The notes under the pieces were generated by a model. The model did not search any database, was not told the origin of the DNA, and saw only the letters and a program-made list of their open reading frames with translations. Shown here one piece after another: positions 41,135 through 59,635 of a stretch of 64,000 bases of DNA. The stretch's first letter is position 1, and the number at the start of each line of letters is the position of its first letter. The stretch comes from an uncultured Thiohalocapsa sp. (GTDB lineage Bacteria > Pseudomonadota > Gammaproteobacteria > Chromatiales > Chromatiaceae): positions 144,989 to 208,988 of the forward strand of contig NZ_CAJXYK010000002.1 of assembly GCF_913063425.1 (NCBI RefSeq), given 5' to 3'. Made by a program: the position numbers and the translations under genes.

Positions 41135-41341
41135 CGACGCTGGAGCGTCTGCCCTTGCTCCCACGCTGGAGCGTGGGAGCCAGTCCCCCTGCGCTTCCCC
41201 ACCCTGGAGCGTGGGAGCCAGTCCCCATGCTTTTCCTCACGCTGGCGCGTGGCAGCGAGTCTCACCAGTCACCCGGGCTGCGGCAACTCGCTCCGACGCT
41301 CCGGCGTCGGAGTGTGTGGCGGGCGCTCCAGCGCCCGGCGG
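41135..41341. repeat. REP cluster upstream of the RAYT gene
   Basis: GACGCTGGAGCGTC, CCCACGCTGGAGCGTGGG, CACCCTGGAGCGTGGG, CACGCTGGCGCGTGG, CTCCGACGCTCCGGCGTCGGAG-type and GGGCGCTCCAGCGCCC palindromes follow one another, several with compensating changes in both arms. It ends at the stop codon of the res remnant. Confidence 0.88.
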
Positions 41342-41346
41342 CGCGG

Positions 41347-42889
41347 TCACTGGGCATCGGTGGCGGCTTGCAGCGCGGCGTCGAAGCTCTCGCGCACCTC
41401 GTCTTCCAGCCCCTCCTCCATCTCCCAGACATCGGTCATCTCGGCGAAGGCCCAGCGGCCGAAGCCGCCGTGGTTGTTGACGCCCGGAATCCAGTAGGTC
41501 TCCATGGTGTCCTTCTTGGCCTTGGCGTCTTCGCCGCGATAGCCCTTGACCTCGATGACCAGGTGCAGCAGGTCGTCGTCGCCATGCCCGTCGTCGATGA
41601 GCACGATGAAGTCCGGCAGGTAGCGGCGCGGCTCGCTGCCCATGCGGTAGGGCACCTCGAAGCCGAGATTGTGGTTCTTGACGTAGGCGCGGACCTTGTC
41701 ATGACCCTCCAGCACCCGGCACAGCTCGCCCTCCCAGCCGCTGTCGAGCATGGCCCAGTTGATGTGGCAGCGGGCGGGGTCGGTCTGCCAGCGGTCTTCC
41801 TTGCTGGTGTTGAAGTTGACGTGGATGGTGGAGCCCTCGGGGTTGTAGGGGTCCAGCACGGGCTTGACCGGGCGACGGCCGATCTCTGCACGCGTGATGG
41901 CGGCCGTGATGCGCGCGCAGGCCATGTCCGCGAGCTCCTGGTACATCAACAGCGCCGGGTAGGTGTCGCCCTTGCAGTCCAGCCAGCCGTCCAGCCATTG
42001 GCGGGTGATGCGCTTGAGCTGGCCGAAGAGCTGCAGCTGCGGCGGCTCGCCGGGGTCGCGCCACTTGGTCAGGATCAGGTGCTTGGTCAGGTGCATCAGC
42101 AGCGTGGAGCGGCGGACCTGGTCGAGGTGGTCGAGGTCGAGATCGACGACCTCGCCGATGATGCCGGACATCCGGGTCTTGGACGGGCCGACCAGGGCCG
42201 GGGTGAGCTCCAGCCGGGAGTCGTCGGTGAACGCGGCCTCCAGGCGTTGGTTGGGCAGCTCGACGCGGTAGCCGGCCACGCGCGGGAAGCGGATCTCCAG
42301 GTGGTCGCGCTCCGGGCGCATGGCCCTGACCTGGACCGTCTTGCGGGGCGGCTGGGGTGGTGCGACCGTGGGCTTGGCCGTGAAGTCGAACGGGATGCCG
42401 AGCACGTCGGCGTATTCGACGTTGAAAAGGCCGTCTTCGTTGAGGTCGCAGGACTGGCGGCGCAGCGCGCGGCCCACCACCTGCTCGCACAGGAGCTGGG
42501 TGCCGAAGGCGCGCACGCCGAGCACGTGGGTGACGGTGTTCGCGTCCCAGCCCTCGGTGAGCATGGAGACGGACACCACGCAGCGGATGGAGCCGCCGAG
42601 CCGGCCGGCCTTGCCGACGGTATTCATGACCTCGCGCAGCAGGTCCTGGTCCGTCAGCTTATCGGCGTCCGCGCGGTTGCCGGTGCGCTCGATGATCTCC
42701 CGGCGGAAGCGCGCGATCTCGTCCTTGGCGGCGTCGTGGAAGGTCTTGTCGAGGCCCTCGCCGGATTCGAGCTGCTCGCTGTCGATGAGCAGCGTGCGCG
42801 GGCGTGGGTAAGCGTTCCCGTGCTCGTCGCAGTGGATACTCGTAGGGCGAGTTGAGTATCGGGCGTTCGAAGAACGGGTTGTCCAAGGT
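41347..42889 (-). pseudogene. Type III restriction endonuclease (res) with frameshift and large internal deletion
   Basis: The C-terminal ~500 residues are good Res sequence: TLLIDSEQLESGEGLDKTFH, DQDLLREVMNTVGKAGRLGG, SVSMLTEGWDANTVTHVLGV, RAFGTQLLCEQVVGRALRR (helicase motifs V-VI) and the PD-(D/E)XK nuclease PDFIVLIDDG...LVIEVKGYRGED. Just upstream, in another frame, the true N-terminus is recognisable (LDNPFFERPILNSPYEYP, from 42889), followed after a 1-base shift by HCDEHGNAYPRPR. That joins directly to TLLIDSEQL near 42805. The ~450 residues carrying Walker A and DEAD-type motifs are therefore deleted. It cannot be functional as an ATP-dependent Res. Confidence 0.88.
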
Positions 42890-43123
42890 CCCTCCCGTAC
42901 GTCGCTCATACCTCGCGTGGCTCCAGCCGCCGCAACCGGGAGCCCCAGCCACGGGTGCAGGTTCGCCGCGTTGTGCACCAAATGGGGACTCGGTGCAACC
43001 CCCAGCTGATGCGGGGCTATGGGACGACAGGGGCGCGCTTGGCCGCAGGTCTGCTCAGCGCGGCGTCGAAACCGGATGCGCAGGCGCTGACGGAGCAGAT
43101 GAGGCACTGCTCACGCCGATGAC

Positions 43124-46624
<3,501 letters not shown>

Positions 46625-47414
46625 CCTGCGGGTCCTGTCTGAACGTCTGTGCCGGCGTGGGCAGTCGCATCCACCGTGCCGGGCGCGGCCCCGAGCGCAT
46701 GACGGCATGCACCTTAGGCAGCGGGTCGGAATGCTGACGGTGCTGCCAACCGACACGCGCACCGGCCACGGGGTGTCACGGGATGTCGAAAAGGGCGAGC
46801 CCCCCAGCGTCAGCGTCCGGGGCTCGGACTATCCTGTGCTTGACATCGCGCACCGGGACCGACTCGCAAGACACCGCGGACTCTGACCCGGCCGATGCCC
46901 ACCGCCGCGGCGCCGACGGATGCAGCCGTGATCGGCCAACCAACTGCATACCCATCACGGTAGCCGCCGCCGGGTGGCCTTTGTGGCGCAGATGCGACGA
47001 GCGGCACAGGCCGGGCGCCGGGTAAAGCCGGGGCCGGTATCACGGCTCGCACGGGTAGGGCCCGCAATGCGTGGGCCAAGCCCAGGGCGGCACGCCAAGC
47101 CTCAGGCCGCCGGCACCCGTCCAGCGCGGCGTGGCGGGAGATGGGCTGGGGAGATGGGCTGGGGAGATCGGCTGGGGAGATGGACTGGGTAGATGGACTG
47201 GGTAGATGGACTGGGGTGACGGACCCGTGGCCCCGCACACCTGGTCCACCGTCTCCGGCCCGGGCTTGCTGCGCGCATTGGGTTGATTGCCCCGGAGCTG
47301 GTGCAAATCAGCCGGTGTCCAAGGGGGCTGCGGCAGCGGGCTCCGGGGCACCGCACACTGGCATACCGTCTGCATCCCATAAGCGCCGTCCACAGCCGTC
47401 CCAGGAGCCGCACC
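46625..47414. other. 790-base divergent intergenic region between treS and treZ
   Basis: No gene is recognisable on either strand. It contains the 13-bp repeat array at 47137-47217 and must hold the promoters of both trehalose units. GTGATCGG/CCGATCAC-like pieces occur, but no operator is clear. Confidence 0.4.
47137..47217. repeat. 13-bp tandem repeat array, about 6 copies
   Basis: Copies of GAGATGGGCTGGG and variants (GAGATCGGCTGGG, GAGATGGACTGGG, TAGATGGACTGGG) follow head to tail in the treS-treZ intergenic region. It is the third array with a 13-bp unit in this window. Confidence 0.85.
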
Positions 47415-49334
47415 ATGCCCCGCATCCGCCACAGCATGTCCTTCGGGGCCGAGCCCAACGCCGACGGCTCCGTGCGCTTTCGTCTCTGGGCGCCCGCGGC
47501 GGAGCGCGTCGCCCTGGAGCTGAGCGACAAGGCTGCCCCGGACCACCTGCTGGACATGGCGGCGGTGGGCGATGGCTGGTTCGAGCGCGTCACCGATCTC
47601 GCCGGCCCCGGCAGCCGCTATCGCTTCCACATCACGGCGGACCACCTGGAGGCGGTGCAGGCGGTGCCGGACCCGGCCTCGCGCTTCCAGCCGGAGGGCG
47701 TGCATGCCGCAAGCGAGGTCATCGACCCGGGCGCGTACGCCTGGAGCGAGACCGAGCACCAATGGCAGGGGCGCCCCTGGGAGACGGCGGTGCTCTACGA
47801 GCTGCATCTCGGCACCTTCACCCCCGAAGGCACCCTGGCCGCCGCCGCCCGCCGGCTGCCGTTTCTGAAGGACCTGGGCGTCACCGCGGTGGAGCTGATG
47901 CCGCTGGCCGCCTTCCCGGGCGCCCGCGGCTGGGGCTATGACGGGGTCTACCCCTTTGCGCCCTTCGCCGGCTACGGCCGCCCGGAGGATCTCAAGGCCT
48001 TCGTCGAGCAGGCCCATGGTCTCGGTCTGATGGTCTTCCTGGATGTGGTGTACAACCACTTCGGCCCCGAGGGCAATTATCTGCACCTCTACGCACCGCA
48101 GTTCTTCACCGAGCGCCACCACACGCCCTGGGGTGCCGGGCTCAACTTCGACGGTGAGCACAGCCGGCCGGTGCGGGACTTCTTCATCCACAACGCGCTG
48201 TACTGGATCGAGGAGTACCGCTTCGACGGGCTCCGCCTCGACGCCGTGCACGCCATCGCCGATGACAGCGAGCCGGATATCCTCTGCGAGCTCGCCGAGG
48301 CCGTCGCCGCCGGCCCCGGGCACCGGCGCCGGGTGCACCTGGTGCTGGAGAACGACGCCAACACCGCCCGTTACCTGGAGCGCGCCCCGGACGGCGGTCC
48401 GCGCTGGTACGTCGCCCAATGGAGCGACGATCTCCACCACGCCGCCCATGTGCTGCTCACCGGCCAGACGGACGGCTACTACGAAGACTATGCGGGCCGG
48501 CACGGCGCGCCGCCCACCTACTGGCTCGCCCGCTGCCTGGCGGAGGGCTTCGGCTACCAGGGGGAGCGCTCCGCCTTCCGCGACAACGCGCCCCGGGGCG
48601 AGCCGAGCGGTCACCTGCCGCCCACGGCCTTCGTGGGCTTTCTCCAGAACCACGACCAGGTGGGCAACCGGGCCTTCGGCGAGCGGCTGTACCAGCTCGC
48701 CCCGGTACAGGCGCTGCGCGCCGCGACTGCGATACTCCTGCTGGCGCCCTCGCCGCCGCTGTTGTTCATGGGCCAGCCGCGGGGCGCGGACACGCCCTTT
48801 CTGTTCTTCTGCGACTTCGGCGACGATCTGGCGGATGCCGTCACCCAGGGCCGGCGGCGTGAGTTCGCCCGCTTCGCGCAGTTCGCGGACGAGGCGGCGC
48901 GGGCTGCCATCCCGGACCCGAACGACCCGGACACCTTCAACCGCTGCCGGCTCGACTGGGACCGGCTGGACGAGCCCGGGCACCGGGACTGGCTCGACCT
49001 GCACCGCAGCCTGCTCCGGCTGCGCCAGGCCGAGATCGTGCCGCGCCTCGCCGGCATAGCGGGTCAGGCGGGCGGCTTCGACCTGCTCGGGGACACCGGC
49101 CTGGTGGCGCGCTGGCGCCTTGGCGACGCGAGCCTGCTGACCCTGGTGGCCAACCTGGGCGAGACGGAGATCGCGGCGCCCGGCCTGCGCCATGGGCCGC
49201 CGGGGCGGGTACTGCACATCGAGCCCAGGGAGGCCGGGCAGGCCCTCGCCGACGGCCGCCTGCCGGCCTGGAGCGCCGCCTGGTACCTGGCCAGCGGCGA
49301 GGACACCGACGCCGCCGACATCCCGGTCACCTGA
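47415..49334 (+). CDS. treZ: Malto-oligosyltrehalose trehalohydrolase
   Basis: 639 residues. The N-terminal E-set domain (GSVRFRLWAPAAERVALEL) precedes a GH13 barrel: LYELHLGTFTPEGTL, VVYNHFGPEGNYL, nucleophile FDGLRLDAVHAI (about 270), acid LVLENDAN (about 309) and FLQNHDQVGNRAFG (about 410). It releases trehalose from maltooligosyltrehalose made by TreY. AGGAG lies eight bases before the ATG at 47415. It is followed after 22 bases by the MalQ-TreY fusion, so the whole TreYZ pathway is in one transcript. Confidence 0.95.
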   Translation: MPRIRHSMSFGAEPNADGSVRFRLWAPAAERVALELSDKAAPDHLLDMAAVGDGWFERVTDLAGPGSRYRFHITADHLEAVQAVPDPASRFQPEGVHAASEVIDPGAYAWSETEHQWQGRPWETAVLYELHLGTFTPEGTLAAAARRLPFLKDLGVTAVELMPLAAFPGARGWGYDGVYPFAPFAGYGRPEDLKAFVEQAHGLGLMVFLDVVYNHFGPEGNYLHLYAPQFFTERHHTPWGAGLNFDGEHSRPVRDFFIHNALYWIEEYRFDGLRLDAVHAIADDSEPDILCELAEAVAAGPGHRRRVHLVLENDANTARYLERAPDGGPRWYVAQWSDDLHHAAHVLLTGQTDGYYEDYAGRHGAPPTYWLARCLAEGFGYQGERSAFRDNAPRGEPSGHLPPTAFVGFLQNHDQVGNRAFGERLYQLAPVQALRAATAILLLAPSPPLLFMGQPRGADTPFLFFCDFGDDLADAVTQGRRREFARFAQFADEAARAAIPDPNDPDTFNRCRLDWDRLDEPGHRDWLDLHRSLLRLRQAEIVPRLAGIAGQAGGFDLLGDTGLVARWRLGDASLLTLVANLGETEIAAPGLRHGPPGRVLHIEPREAGQALADGRLPAWSAAWYLASGEDTDAADIPVT

Positions 49335-49356
49335 GCGCGCCTGAAGCACACCCACC

Positions 49357-54612
<5,256 letters not shown>

Positions 54613-54615
<3 letters not shown>

Positions 54616-54697
54616 CGGGCTGCGCGGCTGTGCAGCAACCCACCGACCTGCTGCGCGCGGCTCGCGACGGCCGGCAGATTCTTCATAACCTCTGAGG
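54613..54697. mobile_element. Decayed, internally deleted copy of the MITE at 56875
   Basis: It shares 'acccaccgacctnctgcg' and 'gcgacggccggcagattnttc' plus the terminal AACCTCTGAG with the full element at 56875-57066 but lacks the central hairpin and most of the left inverted repeat. It also follows directly after a TGA stop codon. Confidence 0.7.
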
Positions 54698-54702
54698 CCG
54701 CG

Positions 54703-55440
54703 GTGACAGGGCATTACATCGGCACCTCCGGCTGGTCCTACGACCACTGGGTGGGGCCCTTCTACCCCGAGCATCTGCCGGTGGACCAGCGCCTGGCCCA
54801 CTATGCCGGGCGCCTGCCGAGCGCCGAGATCAACAACAGCTTCTATCAGCTCCCCAGCGAAGCGACCCTGGCGCACTGGCGGGCGGCGGTGCCGGAGGGT
54901 TTCGTATTCTCCGCCAAGGCGAGCCGCTGGATCGCCCACATGAAGAAGCTGAAGGACCCGGCCGACACGCTGCCGCCTTTCCTTGAGCGGATGGCCGCAC
55001 TCGACCCCAAGCTCGGCCCGGTGCTGTTCCAGTTGCCGCCGCGCTGGCATCGGAACACCCGGCGGCTGGCGGCTTTCCTGGACACGCTGGACCGGCTGGA
55101 CCGGCGTCGGCGCTGGGTGTTCGAGCTGCGCGACCACAGCTGGCTCACGGCAGATACCCTGGCGCTGCTGCGCGGGCACAATGCCGCCTTCTGCATCTAT
55201 GAGCTGGACGGCTTCGCCACCGAGCACGCGGTGACTGCGGACTTCGTCTACATCCGCCTGCATGGCCCGGACGGCCCCTATCGGGGCCGCTACGACGACG
55301 CAGCGCTGGACGCCTGGGCCTCGCGCATCCGTGACTGGCTCGGGGGTGATCTCGACGTTTACTGCTATTTCGACAACGACGAGGCCGGCCATGCGGTGCA
55401 GAATGCACTGGCGCTTGAGGGGCGGCTCGGCACGCGCTGA
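54703..55440 (+). CDS. DUF72 family protein
   Basis: 245 residues with a GTG start. The DUF72 start is HYIGTSGWSYDHWVGPFYPE, then EINNSFYQLPSEATLAHWRA, GFVFSAKASRWIAHMKKLKD, LFQLPPRWHRN, WVFELRDHSWL and FVYIRLHGPDGPYRGRYD. It is a TIM-barrel protein of unknown function, common in bacteria and sometimes near sugar or DNA genes. It is transcribed in the direction of the trehalose genes. Confidence 0.88.
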   Translation: MTGHYIGTSGWSYDHWVGPFYPEHLPVDQRLAHYAGRLPSAEINNSFYQLPSEATLAHWRAAVPEGFVFSAKASRWIAHMKKLKDPADTLPPFLERMAALDPKLGPVLFQLPPRWHRNTRRLAAFLDTLDRLDRRRRWVFELRDHSWLTADTLALLRGHNAAFCIYELDGFATEHAVTADFVYIRLHGPDGPYRGRYDDAALDAWASRIRDWLGGDLDVYCYFDNDEAGHAVQNALALEGRLGTR

Positions 55441-55524
55441 CGCCCGGCCCGCCAATGCGCAGGCGCAGGCCCCTGCGTCTGCATCCAGTCCGCCATTGCG
55501 ACAGAGCCAGAAGCGATCGCCAGC

Positions 55525-56874
55525 ATGACCAAAGCCCAGCACCAGGCCCCCCGGGGCCCGCGCATCTACAACCTCTTCCCCACCCTGCTCGGCGCGGTGC
55601 CGAATTGGCACGAGCGCCTGCCGGCCATCGCCGACATGGGCTTCGACTGGATCTTCCTGAACCCGGTGCACCTGCCGGGCGCCTCCGGCAGCCTCTATTC
55701 CATCAAAGACCCCGGCAGTCTCAATCCGCGCCTGCGCCCGCAGCGCCAGGACAAGCGCGGGCAGGACGACGACAGCCTACTCAGCGACTTCTGCGCCGCC
55801 GCGCAGGAGGCCGGCCTGCGCGTGATGCTGGACCTGGTGATCAACCACAGCGCCAAGGACAGCGTGCTGGTGGAGAACAATCCGGAATGGTTCGCCCGCG
55901 ACGAGCACGGCCAGGTGCGCTCGCCCTTCGTGCGCGACCTGGACAATCCGGATCACGTCACCGTCTGGGAGGACCTCGCCGAGCTCGACTACAGCAAGCG
56001 CCCGGCACGGGAAGATATGCTGCGGTTCTGGGACGATCTGATCTCCCGCTATCTGGCGCTCGGCTTCGGTGGCTTTCGCTGCGACGCCGCCTACAAGCTA
56101 CAGGGCGACATCTGGCGGCGGGTCATCAGCAACGCCCGCAAGCGCGACCCCGCCGCGTGCTTTTTCGCCGAGACCCTGGGCGCCCCCGAGGAGGCGGTGG
56201 AGCAGCTGCGCGGCGCCGGCTTCGACTTCCTGTTCAACAGCTCCAAGTGGTGGGACTTCCGTGCCGGCTGGCTGCTGGATCAGTACCAGCGCTTCCGCGA
56301 GCTGGCCCCATCCATTGCGTTTCCGGAGAGCCACGACACCGAGCGCCTGGCCGCCGAGAGCAACGGCAGCGCGCGCGAATCGCGCTTCAAGTACCTGTTC
56401 GCAGCAGTGTTCTCGGCGGGTGTGATGATGCCCATCGGCTATGAGCTGGGCTTGCGTCGGCCGCTGCATGTGGTGCACACCACGCGCGACGACTGGGAGG
56501 CTGGACTCGCCGAATCCCCCTTCGACATCAGCGGCTACATCGGTCGTGTCAACGCCATGAAGGCGGCGACGCCGGTGCTCTGTGAAGAAGGTCCGCAGGA
56601 GCGTGTGACCGATCCCAACGAGCCCTTGGTCGGCCTGCTGCGCCGCGCCACGGACAGCCCGCAACGGAGCCTCGTGCTCATCAACCCGGACCCGCACCAT
56701 GGCCAGAGCCATGGCGTGCAGCGGCTCGCGGACGCCCTGGGCTGCGCGCCCGGGGACATCCGGGAAATCACGCCCGCCGTCGATGCGGACGCCGCCGAGC
56801 CGAGCGAGGACCTCGCGGACCGCAATGACATCCAGGTGGCGCCGCGGAGCATCCGGGTCTTTGTCAGCGGCTGA
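55525..56874 (+). CDS. GH13 alpha-amylase family enzyme (stand-alone GlgE-associated type)
   Basis: 449 residues. It begins RIYNLFPTLLGAVPNWHERL and has LDLVINHSAKDS, nucleophile FGGFRCDAAYKLQGDIWRR (about 184), acid FFAETLGAPEEA (about 212), FNSSKWWDFRAGW and FPESHDTERLAAE (about 266). Similar modules form the N-terminal part of long 'maltotransferase domain' proteins that end in GlgE. Here it stands alone, and the C-terminal end is a beta-sandwich-like tail. It likely transfers or hydrolyses alpha-glucan/maltosyl units, in keeping with TreS-Mak and MalQ-TreY nearby. A true GlgE is not in this window. Confidence 0.82.
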   Translation: MTKAQHQAPRGPRIYNLFPTLLGAVPNWHERLPAIADMGFDWIFLNPVHLPGASGSLYSIKDPGSLNPRLRPQRQDKRGQDDDSLLSDFCAAAQEAGLRVMLDLVINHSAKDSVLVENNPEWFARDEHGQVRSPFVRDLDNPDHVTVWEDLAELDYSKRPAREDMLRFWDDLISRYLALGFGGFRCDAAYKLQGDIWRRVISNARKRDPAACFFAETLGAPEEAVEQLRGAGFDFLFNSSKWWDFRAGWLLDQYQRFRELAPSIAFPESHDTERLAAESNGSARESRFKYLFAAVFSAGVMMPIGYELGLRRPLHVVHTTRDDWEAGLAESPFDISGYIGRVNAMKAATPVLCEEGPQERVTDPNEPLVGLLRRATDSPQRSLVLINPDPHHGQSHGVQRLADALGCAPGDIREITPAVDADAAEPSEDLADRNDIQVAPRSIRVFVSG

Positions 56875-57066
56875 GAGGTTGTGAAGAAACCCACCGACCT
56901 ACTGCGGACGCCTCCGGACGCGCCCAGCGGCGTTGCGCAGAGCCGAACAGCGGGTCACTTAGAACAACTAAGCTCCCCGCTGTTCGGCTCTGCGCGCCCA
57001 ACTTCGGAACAGGCTGGGCACGCCCGGAGACGCCCTCGCGACGGCCGGCAGATTTTTCACAACCTC
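56875..57066. mobile_element. 192-bp MITE with terminal inverted repeats and internal hairpin
   Basis: The ends GAGGTTGTGAAGAAA and TTTTTCACAACCTC are inverted repeats. The centre has a long perfect stem, CGAACAGCGGG... against ...CCCGCTGTTCG, extended by GCGCAGAGC/GCTCTGCGC. TGA flanks both ends and the left TGA is the stop codon of the GH13 gene, suggesting a 3-base target duplication. It encodes no protein. A reduced copy lies at 54613-54697. Confidence 0.85.
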
Positions 57067-57091
57067 TGAGCCGCAGCGCCGAGCCCGCGCC

Positions 57092-58219
57092 TCAGCGCCC
57101 GTCCTCCAGCAGGAAGCCGGCACCGATGCGGTTCACGGAGTGGTCGTAGTCGAGCAGGCTCTCGCCGTAGCCGTTGAAGTATTGGGCGTAGACGCGCACG
57201 CGATCGCTCAAGGGGTAGCTCCAGTCCAGCTGCACGGTGGGATGCTCGACGCTGCGCAGCATGAGCCCCAGGCGATGGCGCCCGAGATCATAGCCCGCCC
57301 GCACTTCGCCGTAGCCCAGGTAGTCGTCGATGTTCGGGTTGTCCGGCGGATTGGCGCCCAGCAGGCTCCAGAGCCGCAGACCCAGGGTCAGGTCGCCGCG
57401 CTCCACGGTGGCCTCGGCGGTGAGCCGGTTCCAGGACCGGGACAGCGGCTCGGCGCGGCCGTTGGACTGGTGATTGGCCGCGACGCGCACGGAGGCGAGT
57501 CGCCAATTGGAGCCCGCCGTGCCGATGCGCCAGCCCGGCAGCCAATGCAGGCCCATCTCCGGCTCATAGTTGGTCTCGCGGAAGGGTGAGGAGTATTCGG
57601 CGTTGTAGGCCTGGAAGAAGGCCAGCTGTGTGTAGCCGAAGTAGAGGTCCAGCGGCTGCTTCAGGATGTCCGTCCACAGCGGCACCTCGAAGCTGATCTG
57701 GAACTTCATCTCCAGGTCATCCAGGGCGTCTTCGCCGAACAGCGGCAGCTCGAACGAAGGCTCCTCCGGCAGGTTGTTGTTGACGTTGGCGTTGTAGGTC
57801 ACCGGCAGGACATAGTTCTTGCGGTAGGGCAGGATACCGAGCGCGCGGCGCTGCGCCTGCTCAGCAGTCTCCGTCGGCGCAGCCCCCGGCGCATCGGCAG
57901 CTGCCGCAGACGGCGCCGATGCAGCGCGCGGTGCGGCGCTCCGCTGCGCGGTCCCGGCGACGGCAAGGGCGCTGTCAGTCTCCGCGGGCCGGTCCGCCGG
58001 TGGCTGCACCTGCGCCGCGCCCGGGGCTGCGCCGCTGCGGGTGGCGAGGGCGTCGAAGCAGGCAAGGCGCGCGGCATCGGCGGCGATGCCGGCACAGCGT
58101 GCGAGCCCGAGCACCGGGTCAGCGGCCCGGACGCCCCCGGTGGACAGGCACAGCACAAGGCTGAGGCCAAGCGCCCAAACGAACCCGGACGATTCACCCG
58201 GACGTGCGAGCCGGGGCAT
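57092..58219 (-). CDS. pldA: Outer membrane phospholipase A
   Basis: 375 residues. A signal peptide ends GVRAAD. An Ala/Pro-rich periplasmic stretch (about 65-140) precedes the barrel. OMPLA hallmarks: KNYVLPVTYNANVNN, KFQISFEVPLW, LYFGYTQLAFFQAYN, SSPFRETNYEPE and the catalytic VAANHQSNGRAEPLSRSWNR (His-Ser about 247-249), followed by RVYAQYFNGYGESLLDYDHS. It hydrolyses outer-membrane phospholipids as a Ca2+-dependent dimer. The ATG at 58219 was chosen because a signal peptide follows; the frame is open further upstream. Confidence 0.92.
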   Translation of the reverse strand: MPRLARPGESSGFVWALGLSLVLCLSTGGVRAADPVLGLARCAGIAADAARLACFDALATRSGAAPGAAQVQPPADRPAETDSALAVAGTAQRSAAPRAASAPSAAAADAPGAAPTETAEQAQRRALGILPYRKNYVLPVTYNANVNNNLPEEPSFELPLFGEDALDDLEMKFQISFEVPLWTDILKQPLDLYFGYTQLAFFQAYNAEYSSPFRETNYEPEMGLHWLPGWRIGTAGSNWRLASVRVAANHQSNGRAEPLSRSWNRLTAEATVERGDLTLGLRLWSLLGANPPDNPNIDDYLGYGEVRAGYDLGRHRLGLMLRSVEHPTVQLDWSYPLSDRVRVYAQYFNGYGESLLDYDHSVNRIGAGFLLEDGR

Positions 58220-58449
58220 GGCATCGCCACCGGCGTTGCGCGGCCCCGTGGCGCACCGAGGGTCTGGATGGCGGCGGAGCGACACCCTGGAGCCGGCGTC
58301 GTTGGAGCGGCGCCCGCACCATGCCAGCGGTGCATGTGTCGCGGCGGCGGGCATCATCTCGGCAACGGTCATCAAGAGCACCTCTTACAACAAGCAGCGT
58401 CGCTAGGGCCGATCGTCGGTTGCTGGACGATGCGTTGGCTTCGTGGCGC

Positions 58450-59112
58450 CTAGGGCACATGCTGGACGTCGTCCGGCGACACAGCCGAGCGCGGGGTCAC
58501 GGCAATATCATTCAAGACCCCATCGACGCCGTAAAGCGCACGCACCCGGCGCTCGGCGCGGGCCTTCTGCTCAGTATCAGGCATGTGCCCGGCGAGGGTC
58601 ACCCGGGCGTTCCTCACCTGAATGTCCACATCGGCAGCAGCGAGATCAGGGTCCGCCGCCAGCACCTGCCGGATACGGTGCTCCAGCGTGGCGTCATCCG
58701 GCTGCGCGGGGTCGTTGTGCGCAGACACCAGCGTCGGATCCACATAGATGGCGTTGACAACGCCGGCGGTACCCTCGGCCGTATCGGCAATACGCCTTGC
58801 CGCATGACTTTGCGCGGAGGTTGCCACGGTGCCGGAGAGGCGGACGATGCTGTTCTCGACGCGCACATCCAGCGCAAACGGCGCGAGATCGGCGTCCCAG
58901 GCGAGAAGATCGGCAAGACGCGCCGCCAGGCGCCGATCCTCCGGCACTGCGGCGACGCTGCCTTCGTCTGAGCCGCCGTTGCCGACGGCAGTGTCATCCG
59001 TTGCCGGCAACAGCGGGGCGTGGACCAAGAGCAGGGCCGCAAGCAGGGCAACAGCCGGCCGCCTGGGGGATGCAGGTAACCGAGCGAGAAGCATCGGCGC
59101 TGATGTGCGCAT
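58450..59112 (-). CDS. Periplasmic protein with two BON domains
   Basis: 220 residues. A signal peptide (about 1-38) is followed by two BON-like repeats: one around APFALDVRVENSIVRLSGTV with AARRIADTAEGTAGVVNAIY, and one around ADVDIQVRNARVTLAGHMP with RAERRVRALYGVDGVLNDI. BON domains bind phospholipid or act in envelope stress (OsmY-type). The ATG at 59112 was chosen for the GGAGG eight bases upstream. It is transcribed toward pldA. Confidence 0.85.
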   Translation of the reverse strand: MRTSAPMLLARLPASPRRPAVALLAALLLVHAPLLPATDDTAVGNGGSDEGSVAAVPEDRRLAARLADLLAWDADLAPFALDVRVENSIVRLSGTVATSAQSHAARRIADTAEGTAGVVNAIYVDPTLVSAHNDPAQPDDATLEHRIRQVLAADPDLAAADVDIQVRNARVTLAGHMPDTEQKARAERRVRALYGVDGVLNDIAVTPRSAVSPDDVQHVP

Positions 59113-59635
59113 GGTATGGCCTCCGTTTTTCGTGCGGATTGGAAAGCCCGTGAGGTGCAGCATCCGCGCCAGTTGCCACAGGCGATCGCGCCGCTGCCCG
59201 GCCCACCGGCGCCCCGACAGCCCGGCGCTCGGCTGCTGCCGGCGAGCGCATGCGGGGCATTTGCCGCAGCCCCGGTGGGAAAGCCCCGCTAGGCTTCAGT
59301 GGGACGAAGAGATTGAGCGACGGACTCGACGCGGCGCGCGGCGTCCAGCCGCAGCCCCCTAGGTGTCAAACTCAGGGCTGCTTGGCGCTCGCGACACGCG
59401 GGTCGTGCCCCCAGGACACCCCGGGGCGGCGCTGAGAGACTTGGAAGCCCTGCATCTGCATAGTCGGCATCAGGCTTGCGAGAGTGCCTGGGTAATCCGA
59501 GCCGTCAGGGTGCTCCGAGCCTCAGCCGACGGGGGACTGCGCGGCCGGCCTTGCCGAGGAGGCGCGCCCGGCTGCCTGGCATTCGGTCATGCCGCCCCGT
59601 GACAGTCCGTTCCCTGCCATCCGAAGGCCATCCAC
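59113..59635. other. Intergenic region between the BON gene and the OtsB fusion gene
   Basis: About 520 bases between divergent genes. No coding sequence, repeat or clear promoter element was recognised; open frames crossing it look like shadows. Confidence 0.4.

Noticed and set aside
46783..47025. Small plus-strand frame in the treS-treZ gap
   Set aside because: No ribosome-binding site, no family features and no conservation evidence; composition is that of random GC-rich DNA.
55525..56874. GlgE (maltose-1-phosphate maltosyltransferase)
   Set aside because: The GH13 core resembles modules fused to GlgE, but at 449 residues it lacks the N-terminal domains and the characteristic catalytic sequence of GlgE itself.
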